Assembly: GCF_000090795.2 (NCBI RefSeq)
Contig: NW_003546378.1
Location: 128,221-164,601 of the forward strand
Length of the DNA: 36,381 nt
Reading direction: 5' to 3'
Source: Amphimedon queenslandica
Lineage: Eukaryota; Porifera; Demospongiae; Haplosclerida; Niphatidae
Every line of letters starts with the position of its first letter. Within the stretch, counting starts at the first letter, position 1. This document shows positions 19,881 through 29,432 of the stretch, piece by piece. The notes below the pieces were generated by a model that was not told where the DNA came from, did no database searches, and saw only the letters and a program-made list of their open reading frames with translations. The position numbers and the translations under genes are program-made.

Positions 19881-20780
19881 AAGATCAATATTGTTCTTTC
19901 TTCATGCTGGACCATGAGCAGCAAAGGTGCACAGTGTGTAGATGTCAATGGACTAAATGATAAGTGACCAATTACTGCCATTTTATGTGGTTTAGCTGTA
20001 GGGGATTTTCTACCACCTCAAATTATTTATAAAAGGACAACTGCAAAATGACTCCCCAATTTCCAGTTTCATATTGACTGGAATATCAGTAATTTACCTA
20101 AACATTGGTGTCATGAGCAAACCATGTTGGAATATATTCAAAAAATAATTGTTCCATGTGTGGTGGGAACTGATAAAAGCTGGTAAACCGGCTTTGGTTA
20201 TCTAGGATAATTTTAAAGGTGAGGTTGTGAAAACTGTCATGAAGCTTCTGGAAGATAATGATATACATGTGTGTCATCTGCCGGCTAATACAACAGATGT
20301 CTTGCGACTGCTAGACATTTCTGTCAATAAACCTGTGAAAAAGTTTCTTAAGGATAAAGTTCAAGATTAGCACGCTAAGGAAGTCAGGGATTAATTGGGT
20401 GAGGCAGCTGGTCTTAAAGAAGATGTAGAATCGGATCCAATTGACTTAGGTGTGGCTAAGTTAAAAGAACAAAATGCTAAGTGGCTGGTTAAAGTGATGG
20501 AATATATAGCAGACAAACTTGAATTCATTGTCATTGGCTTCCTTTGTTCAGGTATTTTAGGAGCATTAGACACTATTAGTGAATTGGAAGAGAATGATGA
20601 CACCAATGTTTTACCCTCGGAGTATGACTTAGGTAGTGAAGCAGACAGCCGTATGACTTAGGTAGTGAAGCAGACAGCCGATAAAACAGAGATGGAAATA
20701 GTGATGAAGACAGATGAAGATTGTGATGAAGACTGTGATGGAGACAGGAATGAAGACAGTAATGGATGGTGACTGACATT
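19881..20780 (+). pseudogene. DDE transposase of a second pogo-like lineage
   Basis: One frame reads SSCWTMSSKGAQCVDVNGLN from 19902, then ITAILCGLAVGDFLPPQIIY, NFQFHIDWNISNLPKHWCHE and TMLEYIQKIIVPCV. The second acid is in DNFKGE (after 20200), then DNDIHVCHLPANTTDVLRLL and a C-terminal AKLKEQNAKWLVKVMEYIAD. An acidic tail follows. This is the DDE_1 type found in many invertebrate pogo/jerky-like elements. It has at least six in-frame stops and lacks its N-terminus. It differs from, and faces, the minus-strand Tigger-type relic. A 29-bp tandem duplication disrupts the tail. Confidence 0.8.
20622..20679. repeat. 29-bp perfect tandem duplication
   Basis: Two identical 29-bp units (20622-20650, 20651-20679), each beginning GTATGACTTAGG, in the 3' part of the DDE relic. 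The length is not a multiple of three, so it shifts the frame. Confidence 0.95.
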
Positions 20781-22552
20781 GTATCAAGACCTGCAGTGAG
20801 TGACTTACTCTTAAATTACAAGGATATTACCCTATCATTCATACTGATACAAGTTCACTTCAACATACAATTTTATATACATAAATTACAGCAAATTCAA
20901 TTTCAGTATACAATTACTATTAATGATGATGAAGATTTCAGTTTTCTTATTAGTCCAGATTTTCCATTAAATGGCAGCATGCAATGTAGCTCTAGTCCAC
21001 CTTGAGGTAGGTCTAATGAATGTTTTCGTCTACCATTCACAGTCCAGGTTATTAAGCCTCCTAAACAAAGAACACAGTTTTGACAGCTTTCGTGGCAAAT
21101 GGCCAAAGACACAGCTGGTGCTTTTCAATAGTGTAGCTACAGCATACCCGTCCATGTGATTAGTTGGCTGTCATACACATATCAATTCATCTCTTTCACT
21201 GGCTGTCCACACATCTTGGTATAGTACATGATACCCATGAATACAAGATTGTATGGTGTGTTCTCCAAGTACTGCCATTTTGTACATGCGGTAAGAGGCG
21301 TGGATGAAATTATTATTAATTATAACTATTTTCAATGGTTAATTAATTTCGTAGACATTAATGGCTACATAATTAAAGTAGTATGAAGAATGAAAACATA
21401 AAATTAATTTAAATAAAAATATCCCAAATTACCGTAACTTGATGAAGCCTAGCAAAAAATGATCCTTGTCTTTTTTTGAGCAAAAGTTAGCTTTGTTTGG
21501 TACTGCAAAACCCTCTCTTTATGCCCATTTAAAAAGAATCAACACCATCTGGAGCAGACATTTTTACCTGTAAAAAACAAAAACCAACATGTCCAGGGCA
21601 CCTCCTTTTATACCGCACCTTCTCGTTTAAGGCTATAGTGACTGCAATGATATACAGCGACTCATCATGAAGTATCATTTGCTACAAAACAACATTATGA
21701 TGCATTTAATCTATCATTAATGATACCATAATACTAATTAATTATTCAAGCAAGAGTCAAAAAACCCTTAATTGCTTTAACATAGTAAACACTTTGACAA
21801 CACCAACTGATGGTAATCCAGGATATCCTACTGTCAAAAAATAGATATTAATAGCTTCTCTGTCCATAAAAGTGAACAATAACAGATCTAAATGCCTAAT
21901 GGACAATAAGAAACTTCAAGAACAGAAATATCACACGTTTGCTTGCTAATGTGTCGACCAAATTGTTGGTACAACCAGCAACGATATAATAAGGTAATAA
22001 GTAAGTAGAAAGTTTTTAGTAGCATTAACCTATTACAAACTTACCTACGTTTCAAAGAATAGTTTATGCTTCCTTTTAAAAGGATATTGTATTGTATAAC
22101 AGGCACATTACTAAACATAACTATTTATGAATAATTACTGTATTTCTTATCATTGTATGTTCTTCTAAAAATTGTAAGCAGTTGGGTCTCAACATCAAGC
22201 ATCAGAGCCTTTAACTTCTAATGAGAGCCATTTCTGGCAAAACCTTGGCATAGAGTTTAGACCAGACACTAAAGGCTGCATAAGACACTTTAGCCTTCCA
22301 TATAACAACAATAGTAAGGGATTCTGGCTCCAGTAAAGTACCATCTTGTGGTCCATCTTGCCATCTTTACAGTAAGCAATACTTTGTGGCCACTGGGGCT
22401 TTCTCTTTTGATCACATGCTTCTGAACTGTCCCACCTCCCATTGTTGTGGTGTTGCTACACAGATTAAAAAATTTCTTATGACGCCCTATAACACGCCTT
22501 TTTGTCCAAGATTCATTGAAATAAACACCTGTGGACTGTGATAACTTAAATG
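20781..22552. other. Non-coding, nothing recognised
   Basis: AT-rich DNA. Small open frames here lack any family resemblance. It may hold old transposon or intron sequence. Confidence 0.4.
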
Positions 22553-22689
22553 TATCAAACCTAGCGTCACCCTACCCCGTCACTACTTGTAGAGGAAGGG
22601 TCTGGAGACACCGCTATGTAAATTGTGTGCAACATACCAGAGAATTTGACATCCCAGTCAGATTGCTTGAACCACATGTAGGACAACCC

Positions 22690-23440
22690 AGGAATCAAAT
22701 CTCTCGTTTAAGATCTTATGAAATGTTAAGCTGATCATGCATGTTTAATCACACCAATATTAGACAAGAAATTCCAAAATTCTGTTAAGATTTTTTGATA
22801 AAATTAATCTTACATAACCAGTTAAAATCAGTCACTAAATCTTACATTATCAGTCAAGATCGGGAACTAAATCTTGTATTACCTTTCAAGAATCTTGCAA
22901 AAGATATAGTAAGATGTTGCTATCAAGATCTTGAAGAATTCAGTTAAGTTCTTACTTACATGGGATTTTAATGACATCCCTTATAATTAAAATGACTGCA
23001 ACTGTATGATCTGAGCAAGATCTTACATTGCTTAAATGCTTGATATAATATTGTAAGATAATAATGTAACTTAATTACTTTTAATTATGTTGAACGTTAA
23101 CTTTCTTTATAATACCCATACTTTTGTAAAAGGCTATAGTGGGTTGTTAACTGCTTCCTGTGACGTCATGTGACTTGTAAAATCTTACGAAATCATATTT
23201 TGACTTGAAATGATGTGATATATAAATAACTTGTGTAAAATCTTAAATAAGATCGATCCTGTAAATCTTATCAGTGATATTGTAAGATAATTCATGTAGG
23301 ATCGTAAGTAAGACCATGCCTGTATATAGTAGCTCAGTTTGATGAGATAAAATCCAAATAAAGTCTTATGAGATTTTTCTTACTTCTTATCTCACCTTTG
23401 CCTCATCTTGTATTATCTGATCAGATAATACAAGATGTTA
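22690..23440. repeat. Insertion in Mutator-like copy 1, rich in AAGATCTT/TAAGAT motifs
   Basis: Absent from copy 2. It holds many variants of AAGATCTTG, ATCTTAC and CTTGTAAGAT and ends with a 34-bp perfect palindrome. The boundaries are approximate. Confidence 0.5.
23404..23437. repeat. 34-bp perfect palindrome
   Basis: Centred on TCTGATCAGA. Each 17-bp half is CATCTTGTATTATCTGA or its exact complement, with no loop. Confidence 0.95.
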
Positions 23441-23862
23441 GTAAATGTTTTGTCCAGGGAGATCATAATTTATTTCAGACAAAAGAGGAAAAATGTGAAC
23501 AAGATAAGGGAAGGAGCCTTTTATGCCCTCTAAAGTTCTTTCTCATTATGATGCTACTTACTACAGCGGCACTATCAGACTTATGACGTAATAATATAGT
23601 CACATCTTTACAATGAAATGTCGTTCATATAAGGTAAGCATTATGGCACTCTGTGAAGAGTTGCTGCTCTTAAATCTGCAAGAGATGTCCAGAGACTAAG
23701 CTACAAAGCATCTGTTTCAGCTGTTTTGACTGATCTGGTATCCTTTGTCACATATGACATAAAGCCAAACACAAAGTCATCTTTGCACACATTTCAGATA
23801 GTAGTGTCTCTAGACCCTTCCTCCGCAAGTAGTGAAAGGGTAGGGTAAGACTATTTCAGACC

Positions 23863-24460
23863 ATACCAGCTATTACCAGGTAATCAAAAATTTATAATAC
23901 ATCAGCAAAGTTGATACAGCATTTATAGCACTTTTTGCTCTAAAACATCAAGTATAAATTAACATTCAAACACTGTTCAGACTTCGTCCAAAATTTGGTT
24001 AATGTGATCAGCCATTTTAATGAAACGGTCTGAAAAAGTTTCACAAACGAATTTGGCATAGTCCTCATGCAGCTTCCCCTTACTATCGAACACATAATTG
24101 ACAAGGAGCAATGTTGTATTTTTTCTGATCTATATACATGTTCTTATGCTGTGTGAAAAGTTTGAGCTAATTCTTACATAACTTGGGAATTTTTTTTGAC
24201 AAATTTTAGAGTTGCTCAAAATTGAAATGAATCTTTGTACTTGGCCATGTTTCATTACAAATGAAGATTGGAGAATTCTTAACTTTTATTCTGATACACA
24301 TACATGTTTATATGTCTCTTATGAGAACAAGCAGCTTCCTCAAATGAGACACTGTAATTTAAATGTTTAATTAAGTTATATTAGAGTAAACACTTTAGGC
24401 TATGGACATTAATGATGTGATTTTAAGTGATAGTGCTTTCTGGAGAAACATTTATTTATA
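23863..24460. other. Non-coding, nothing recognised
   Basis: AT-rich with no supported gene. Confidence 0.4.
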
Positions 24461-24625
24461 CCACTTGTTTGTTGTTTTTTTCTAATTTTTGCCATTTCCT
24501 TCTTTCTAGTTTTTCTTTCTGTTCTTTTTGCTTTTTCAAATGTCGCCTCTTTTTTTCACGTTTTTGTCTATTTAGTTCCTTCTCTGCAAATACCCCTCTC
24601 TCCGTATTTTGTATTATTTTGAGAT
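24461..24625 (-). pseudogene. Lys/Arg/Glu-rich coiled-coil fragment (transposase tail-like)
   Basis: On the minus strand this stretch reads as a basic coiled coil (KERELNRQKREKKRRHLKKQ, KEQKEKLERRKWQKLEKN). It resembles the C-terminal tail of pogo/Tigger transposases such as the one at 17290-17400. No catalytic domain is nearby, so it is a fragment at most. Confidence 0.4.
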
Positions 24626-24680
24626 GTTATCATTTATGAGAACTTTGCCATAATTTATTGGATAATTATGAAGCTTTTCT

Positions 24681-25068
24681 ATAGAGGATATGCGTGCTAA
24701 GTATATTCATAGCTTTTAAGTACCGTATATCCAACCCACACAGTAAATTGGCTGCCATGTTGGACGTCAAGTTTATTAAGAGTTCAATGGGGGAAAACAC
24801 ATTTTCTTGCCTTGCTACCTTCTTGAAGCCTTTTTCGGAAGCTTAGAAAGCATCCTGAGGATCTAATGGGGTCTAGTAGTCACCTGAAAGATTGCTATCA
24901 AGAAATACAGAGCGGTTTTCTGGTACCAAGCCTTTTTCTATCTTTTCTCCATTGCTGCCAATGGAAAGTTGACGTCCAACGAACTAATTTTTTTTCTTGA
25001 AAGTTATTACGGTATGCAATGAATACATTTATTTTGCAATGAATATACTTAGCACGCATATCCTCTAT
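24681..25068. mobile_element. 388-bp MITE with 30-bp terminal inverted repeats
   Basis: The ends are a perfect inverted pair beginning ATAGAGGATATGCGTGC. An inner inverted pair TTGGACGTCAA / TTGACGTCCAA is also present, so the whole unit can fold back. TA-type target duplication is possible but ambiguous. It sits at the point where the Gmr1-like RNase H ends. Confidence 0.8.
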
Positions 25069-25945
25069 TGCAGGCTGTGGTAGTTATAAAATCTACAATG
25101 GTTTCAATTGGTTACAAATGCTTTCTTTGGGTCGGCTACCAGTAATACGGGCTTTTTAGGCAGTAAATTTTGTAACTCTTGGAAATCTCTCTGACAGCTT
25201 TCAATCCATTTTATTTTATCTGGTTCCCTTAAATTTGTCAAGTTGGTCAATGGGGAGCTATGGTTGCAATTGGGGAATGAAGCGTTGATAGTATCCCACC
25301 AGTCCTATGAATGACAGTACTTCCTGTTTTGGGGTAACACAGAATACCTCTAATCTTCTTTCTATCTGGTAGAACTTTCCCTTGTCCAATGACATGCCCT
25401 AAACACATGGTTGAGCAAAATTGACACTTACCTAATGGCACAGTTAGATTAGTATCTCATAAGCACTTAAGCATCTCTTTAAGGTGATACAAATGCTACT
25501 GTCAGTTCTGACTTAAAAAAACAATGTCATCAATGTTATGTAGGGCAAATTGGAAAAAATTTCTGAGATCTGTGTCCACCTTCCTTAAAAATTTTGCAGG
25601 GGCACTGTGATGACAGAATGACATCACTATATTTGTTGAGTCCATCAGGTGTAGCAAGGCTGTCTTCTCCGTTAAAGATTCATCCAGTGGAATCTGCCAT
25701 TGGTCATTATTCTAGCACCTCCCACAGTCTCAAACATCTCATCAATCTTAAGCATTGGGTACAAGTCAAATGTAGCCAGAGAGTTTAGCTTCCTAAAGTC
25801 CACACATAATCTCACACCTCCATCCTTTTTTTACAAGTATGATTGGTGCTACCTAAAACCTTGATAAGGTCTGATAACTTCAAGATCTATCATTATCTGT
25901 ATCTCCTCCTGTAATACCTTTCTTTTGTGTGTTTTGCTGCACATG
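25069..25945 (-). pseudogene. Gmr1-like reverse transcriptase and RNase H start
   Basis: EEIQIMIDLEVIRPYQ near 25900 is followed by KKDGGVRLCVDFRKLNSLAT and FDLYPMLKIDEMFETVGGAR (25820-25690), the RT finger and palm entry. Across further shifts there are QIPLDESLTEKTAL-type remnants, NIDDIVFLSQN (near 25525, in place of Y-x-D-D) and PLGKCQFCSTMCLGHVIGQG (25440-25370). Then come SPIATIAPH and the RNase H lead-in NLREPDKIKWIESCQRDFQE and LLPKKPVLLVADPKKAFVTN (25240-25100). The rest of RNase H is missing. Many frameshifts and stops. Confidence 0.82.
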
Positions 25946-25949
25946 AGAT

Positions 25950-26539
25950 GGTGGTGTGTACCATTTCTTCAGTAAGTTGATGGGGTAGACTCTGATTTTC
26001 ATCTTCCAACCATTTGTACTTCATCGTCCATGTCTCTTTATTCTATATGGTCCAGTCCACTCGAGCTTCAACAAATTATGATTGTTAGGTAGGAAATCTA
26101 ATACTTGATCTCCTGCTGATGGTGCCCTAGCAGTTGTTTTTCTGTTATAATATTCCTTCTGTCGCTTCTGGGACTATGATGCCTTCTCATTGACTACCTC
26201 CCTTATCTGTTCTATTAGCTTCCTCATCTCCTTATTTGGTCTCTCCAGCACTTTCTTCCCCAGTCCAGCCCTTTCTGATCATGTCCAGTGGTGCTCTAAC
26301 TGATCTCCCATGCAATAACTGAACTCACTTTCTCTGCTGAGGGACTTCTCTCTCAAAGCACAAATTAGGTAAGGAAATATTCATCCCAATCCTTACCACT
26401 TCTTCTTGCAAACTCTCGCAGCTCACTCTTCCACCAACTTATAGGTTTGAGGGTGGTACAGCGTCGTCTAGATTTTATGCACATGTAGTAGCAGATAGGC
26501 CATCTGTAGTAGCGTTGATATAAAATTAGCTTCTTGGTC
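25950..26539 (-). pseudogene. Gmr1-like integrase, C-terminal part
   Basis: Immediately left of the Ginger-like insert: VTDQEANFISTLLQ, which includes the second catalytic Asp, then LLHVHKI-stop-TT. The E-region is scrambled. The C-terminal domain reads PSAGDQVLDFLPNNHN, LLKLEWTGPYRIKR and INLLKKW (to about 25960), matching the usual hydrophobic end of Gypsy integrases. RT follows within about 50 bp. Confidence 0.8.
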
Positions 26540-26559
26540 TGTCACAGAAAAATCTGTTC

Positions 26560-26780
26560 CACCCAAATTTTGTCCGATGAGACAAAATATTTTATCCTGG
26601 GACAAAAACTTTCAGAAATATTTTGTCCTAGGACAAAATTTTTCAGAAATATTTTGTCCTAGGCAAGTTTTTATTGTCCTACCCTAGGACTAATTTTTTT
26701 TGTCCTAGGACAAAATAATATATGAAATATTTTTGTCCTAGGACAAATTGTATCTGAAATATTTTATCCTAGGATCATAT
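26560..26780. repeat. Subterminal array of TTTTGTCCTAGGACAAAA palindromes
   Basis: At least five units of (A)TTTTGTCCTAGGACAAA(AT), several perfect, spaced 30-60 bp and joined by TATxTGAAATAT-type spacers. Diverged units (GGTAGGACAAAA, ATCCTAGGATAA) lie near the other end (27925-27985). Confidence 0.85.
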
Positions 26781-26826
26781 GCATATATAGACTATTTTGA
26801 TAAGGAAAATTTACTTAGCACTCAGT

Positions 26827-26828
<2 letters not shown>

Positions 26829-26861
<33 letters not shown>

Positions 26862-26862
26862 A
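26829..26862. repeat. (TAA)n microsatellite
   Basis: About eleven AAT/TAA units inside the Ginger-like element. Confidence 0.95.
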
Positions 26863-26897
26863 TTTCATTATCGCACAATAATTGTCTTCATGCAGCT

Positions 26898-27376
26898 TTT
26901 ACAACAATTACATGACCAAACGTAGTCCTTATCAGTCCAAACATCTTCTGGTATTTGTTCACACTCTATGTGATACCACTCCTTACATTAAGAACATTTT
27001 ACCATTCTTCCTTCATTACTATAGGTTGTCTGCACAGGCAGTATATAGGTAACCTGTATTCTTTGGATGGTTCGGGGCATCTAGCTCTTAAACAAGTAGG
27101 AAACAAAAACATCACATTCTTTTCTAAGCTTTATAAAAGATGGAAATGAAGCTTATGTGAAATATAGCTGCAAGAAGTTGGGTCTTAACCAGCACAAATT
27201 GACATTGCTAAAGCAAGGGCAAATAAACCATAATCTTATTGTCCATTTTGCCTTAATTTGCATACTAGGAACAGTCACTTTAATTCCCTGTACTTGGTGC
27301 ATTGCGGTATTGCTGCTATCTACTCCCTGGTACGTTTATCAATACCATCACTGGACAAGCTATCATATATCAGTTT
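26898..27376 (-). pseudogene. Ulp1-like (C48) protease plus PHD finger remnant
   Basis: One frame runs from LIYDSLSSDGIDKRTRE through LRQNGQ-stop-DYGLFALALAMSICAG to EKNVMFLFPTCLRARCPEPS, EYRLPIYCLCRQP, with four or five stops. QxxxxDCGLFALAxA is the Cys box of Ulp1-type proteases; here the nucleophile position is Tyr (DYG, 27227-27235). After a frame change, CKEWYHIECEQIPEDVWTDK and DYVWSCNCC complete a C4HC3-like PHD finger. Such domains accompany transposases of several DNA transposons and may counter SUMO or read chromatin marks (inference). Confidence 0.7.
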
Positions 27377-27577
27377 GCTATAATTGATGCTTTGATTTAA
27401 TTATTCAAATCATAAATAGAGATGCATATACATACTGAGTTTGTCTACAAAAGCACAGATATCATACTACATACATACATATATACACATAACTAACTAA
27501 ACTATTTAAAATACACAAAACACCTACACTATCATGATATAGTTGACCATTCAGTCATCTTGGTCTGGTAATACGGT

Positions 27578-27734
27578 TCCCCCTTTTGCATAGTCTTGCG
27601 AGACTACCTTTTGCACTGAAAACAAACTTTTCAGCTCTTTTCCGTATCTGCCTCTTTCTGTTAGCACTACAACCTTCTGGACACTTTCTATCAGCTAAAT
27701 ACACAGCTGCCTTCTCCACAAGATCATCCTCTTC
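27578..27734 (-). pseudogene. N-terminal segment of GIN/Ginger-type transposase
   Basis: EEDDLVEKAAVYLADRKCPE followed by GCSANRKRQIRKRAEKFVFS ends with LARLCKRG. The pattern of a helical lead, KCPEGC and a basic stretch just before the H2C2 zinc finger is what I recall from GIN/Ginger integrase-like proteins. The zinc finger and catalytic core that should follow are absent; 27420-27550 is non-coding. Confidence 0.55.
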
Positions 27735-28015
27735 TCAGTTTCCTGGGTTCTTTACTCGGTTCTTGACGCAGTCTGTCATCCTTCTTCGATCTGAAATCTT
27801 CTTCTTTGTACTTTGAACGTATAATAAAGGGTCCCAATGCTTTGTACTTGTATTCCATAGATAAATAATTAAGGAACAAAGTCGAATACAAAGATTTACA
27901 GTTCCTTTACACTTTTTTTTTGGTAGGACAAAAAATTGCTGACGCGGACATAAAATATCACGTGATATTTCTATCCTAGGATAAATTTTCACGGGGGACA
28001 ATTTTTTTCGTGACA

Positions 28016-28480
28016 GGTCTGTGAGTGTCTCCTCTGTTATCCCTACCTGTGATAAAACTTTGATTAGCAATCCTTCCTGCTTCAGTACTTGGCAATGCAA
28101 TTGCCTCTGGGTCACAGTCCACATTTGTCAATTTTCTCTCCTACTTCTAGGTAGTGGTCCAACCAAGTCAATTGCTATCCTCTCAAATGTGTGTGCCTTC
28201 AAAGGCATGGGTATTGTCCCCGCCTTTACTCGTTTCTTCCTTAAACTCCTCCGACTGATCTCACATGAGTTGCAATGCTAATCCACTTCTTGAAAAACTA
28301 TTGGCCACTATATCTCTGTAGAGTCCTCTTTGTGATCACTAGATGTACTGCCATAGGTACTCATGGGCTAGATTCAGAACAGCTGCCCTGCATTCCACTG
28401 GCAGCACTAACTGTTTCTAGGTGGCAATCCTTTCTTCTTCCATTATCTCAGAAACTGTCCTCCCATACAGTAGAAATGAG
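28016..28480 (-). pseudogene. Gmr1-like integrase, N-terminal and first core part
   Basis: FYCMGGQFLR-stop-WKKKGLPP (about 28470) leads to LPVECRAAVLNLAHEYLW (28390), the lead-in to the HHCC finger. After decayed zinc residues come AGTIPMPLKAHTFERIAIDL and VGPLPRSRRE (28220-28130), the first catalytic Asp region. Then ALPSTEAGRIANQS / VLSQVGITEETLTD follows up to the insertion point at 28016. Multiple stops and shifts. Confidence 0.78.
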
Positions 28481-29183
28481 CTTTAGTTGTCCTATCCTCT
28501 CCAAGTCCTCCATCTAGTCGTCTCTCTTCTGTCTCCAAGGTCCTGTCTTTTTGTTGTAGCTCTTTTATGTGTTTGGGTATGCAGCTAAATTGTCAGACGG
28601 CTAGGTGTGTGCTTTGTGCTTGTGGGTGTATTTATTAGGATCAGCTTGTGCATTAATTTTTGTTTCTGCAGTCGAGGATGAATCTTTTTGTTCCTTACTC
28701 AGTCCACCATATTCTTTGGTATTAGTAATTTAGTACCTTTGTAGTCTTTATCAGCATTTGCTCCTTGATTCTCTAAATCCTGCTCTTCTCCATTGCTCTA
28801 GTCCTCCTTATTGTTCTCTGGGATAGTATTTTAGTATGCTCCTCTTTCTAATTTTCTCCCTCATTCCAAGAATGACTGCTATCCTGTCATAAGTCCCTCT
28901 ATTTGTTGTGGTCTCTTTTGTCTTTCTGGTTCTCCTTCCCTAAATCCTTTTCTTCTTTCTCCCTTCCCTTTCAGGTTGTATTTTCTGAGTTCTTAGTCTG
29001 TGGGGTGTGAGCATTGTGCATGTTACTGTATGTATTGGGGTCTGTGTGTTCATTAATTTTTTTTCTTGTTTGGGTTCAGATCTCCACCATCAATCCTTAA
29101 GCTACTAACTCCCAACAGACATCTTGTCAGAGTGATACTGCTACTGGTAAGTTTGGTGCCACTACCATTTGAGCCCACTGCTT
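28481..29183 (-). other. Decayed PR-INT linker of the Gmr1-like element
   Basis: Just after the protease, VVAPNLPVAVSL-stop-QDVCWELVA resembles the end of retropepsins. The rest is Lys/Glu-rich with stops in all frames. Confidence 0.45.
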
Positions 29184-29432
29184 CTATTGATCTGCCCCTA
29201 GCTCCACATAAGCCGTAGGATATGAGCACACATCTCCATTAACACACAAGACTAGAACCTTCTGCTTTAAGTCTATGTTTACTTTTTTGGCAACTCCTGC
29301 TGCTACCATAGTCCTGTCTGCTCCAATATTCACCAGCATTAGTACCTGGCTAGGCTGCTTCATTTGAAGTATCCTTTTTACAATACTTGTAACTGTCCTT
29401 ATTTCATGGTACGTCATCACGAACTCCTGCAA
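29184..29432 (-). pseudogene. Gmr1-like aspartic protease fragment
   Basis: QVLMLVNIGADRTMVAAGVA matches a retropepsin active site (normally LVDTGA), but the catalytic Asp reads Asn and the following Thr reads Ile. Then come VLCVNGDVCSYPTAYVEL, the flap-to-core region. Stop at 29184. Confidence 0.7.

Larger units (their letters stand above)
22562..23853. mobile_element. Mutator-like non-autonomous element, copy 1 (with internal insertion)
   Basis: TIRs of about 44 bp: the left begins TAGCGTCACCCTACCCC and the right reads TAGTCTTACCCTACCC in inverse; both continue with GGAAGGGTCT. The flanks tatcaaacc (22553-22561) and tttcagacc (23854-23862) match at 7 of 9, a decayed 9-bp duplication. The ends and interior align with copy 2 at 34143-34706. 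Copy 1 is 728 bp longer because of an insertion at about 22690-23440. No transposase is seen. Confidence 0.85.
26540..28015 (-). mobile_element. Ginger-like DNA transposon, internally deleted, inserted in integrase
   Basis: Ends TGTCACAGAAAAATC and (inverse) TGTCACGAAAAAAATTG; target duplication GGTC (26536-26539, 28016-28019). Without the insert and one GGTC, the host integrase frame is continuous across ETLTDQEANF. Inside, on the minus strand, are an N-terminal segment like those of GIN/Ginger integrase-type transposases (27734-27578), a Ulp1-like protease remnant (27376-27045) and a PHD finger remnant (27043-26898). TGT...ACA ends, a 4-bp duplication and accessory Ulp1/PHD domains are as I recall for Ginger elements. 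The DDE core is missing. Confidence 0.7.

Noticed and set aside
23368-23586. Plus-strand open frame with signal-peptide-like start
   Set aside because: Spans the 34-bp palindrome and the edge of an insertion in a non-coding Mutator-like element.
24427-24639. Phe/Ser/Leu-rich plus-strand open frame
   Set aside because: The minus strand reads as a Lys/Glu coiled coil, a far more natural protein.
26560-26780. CRISPR-like array
   Set aside because: The repeats are palindromic, unevenly spaced, joined by similar AT spacers and lie inside a eukaryotic transposon.
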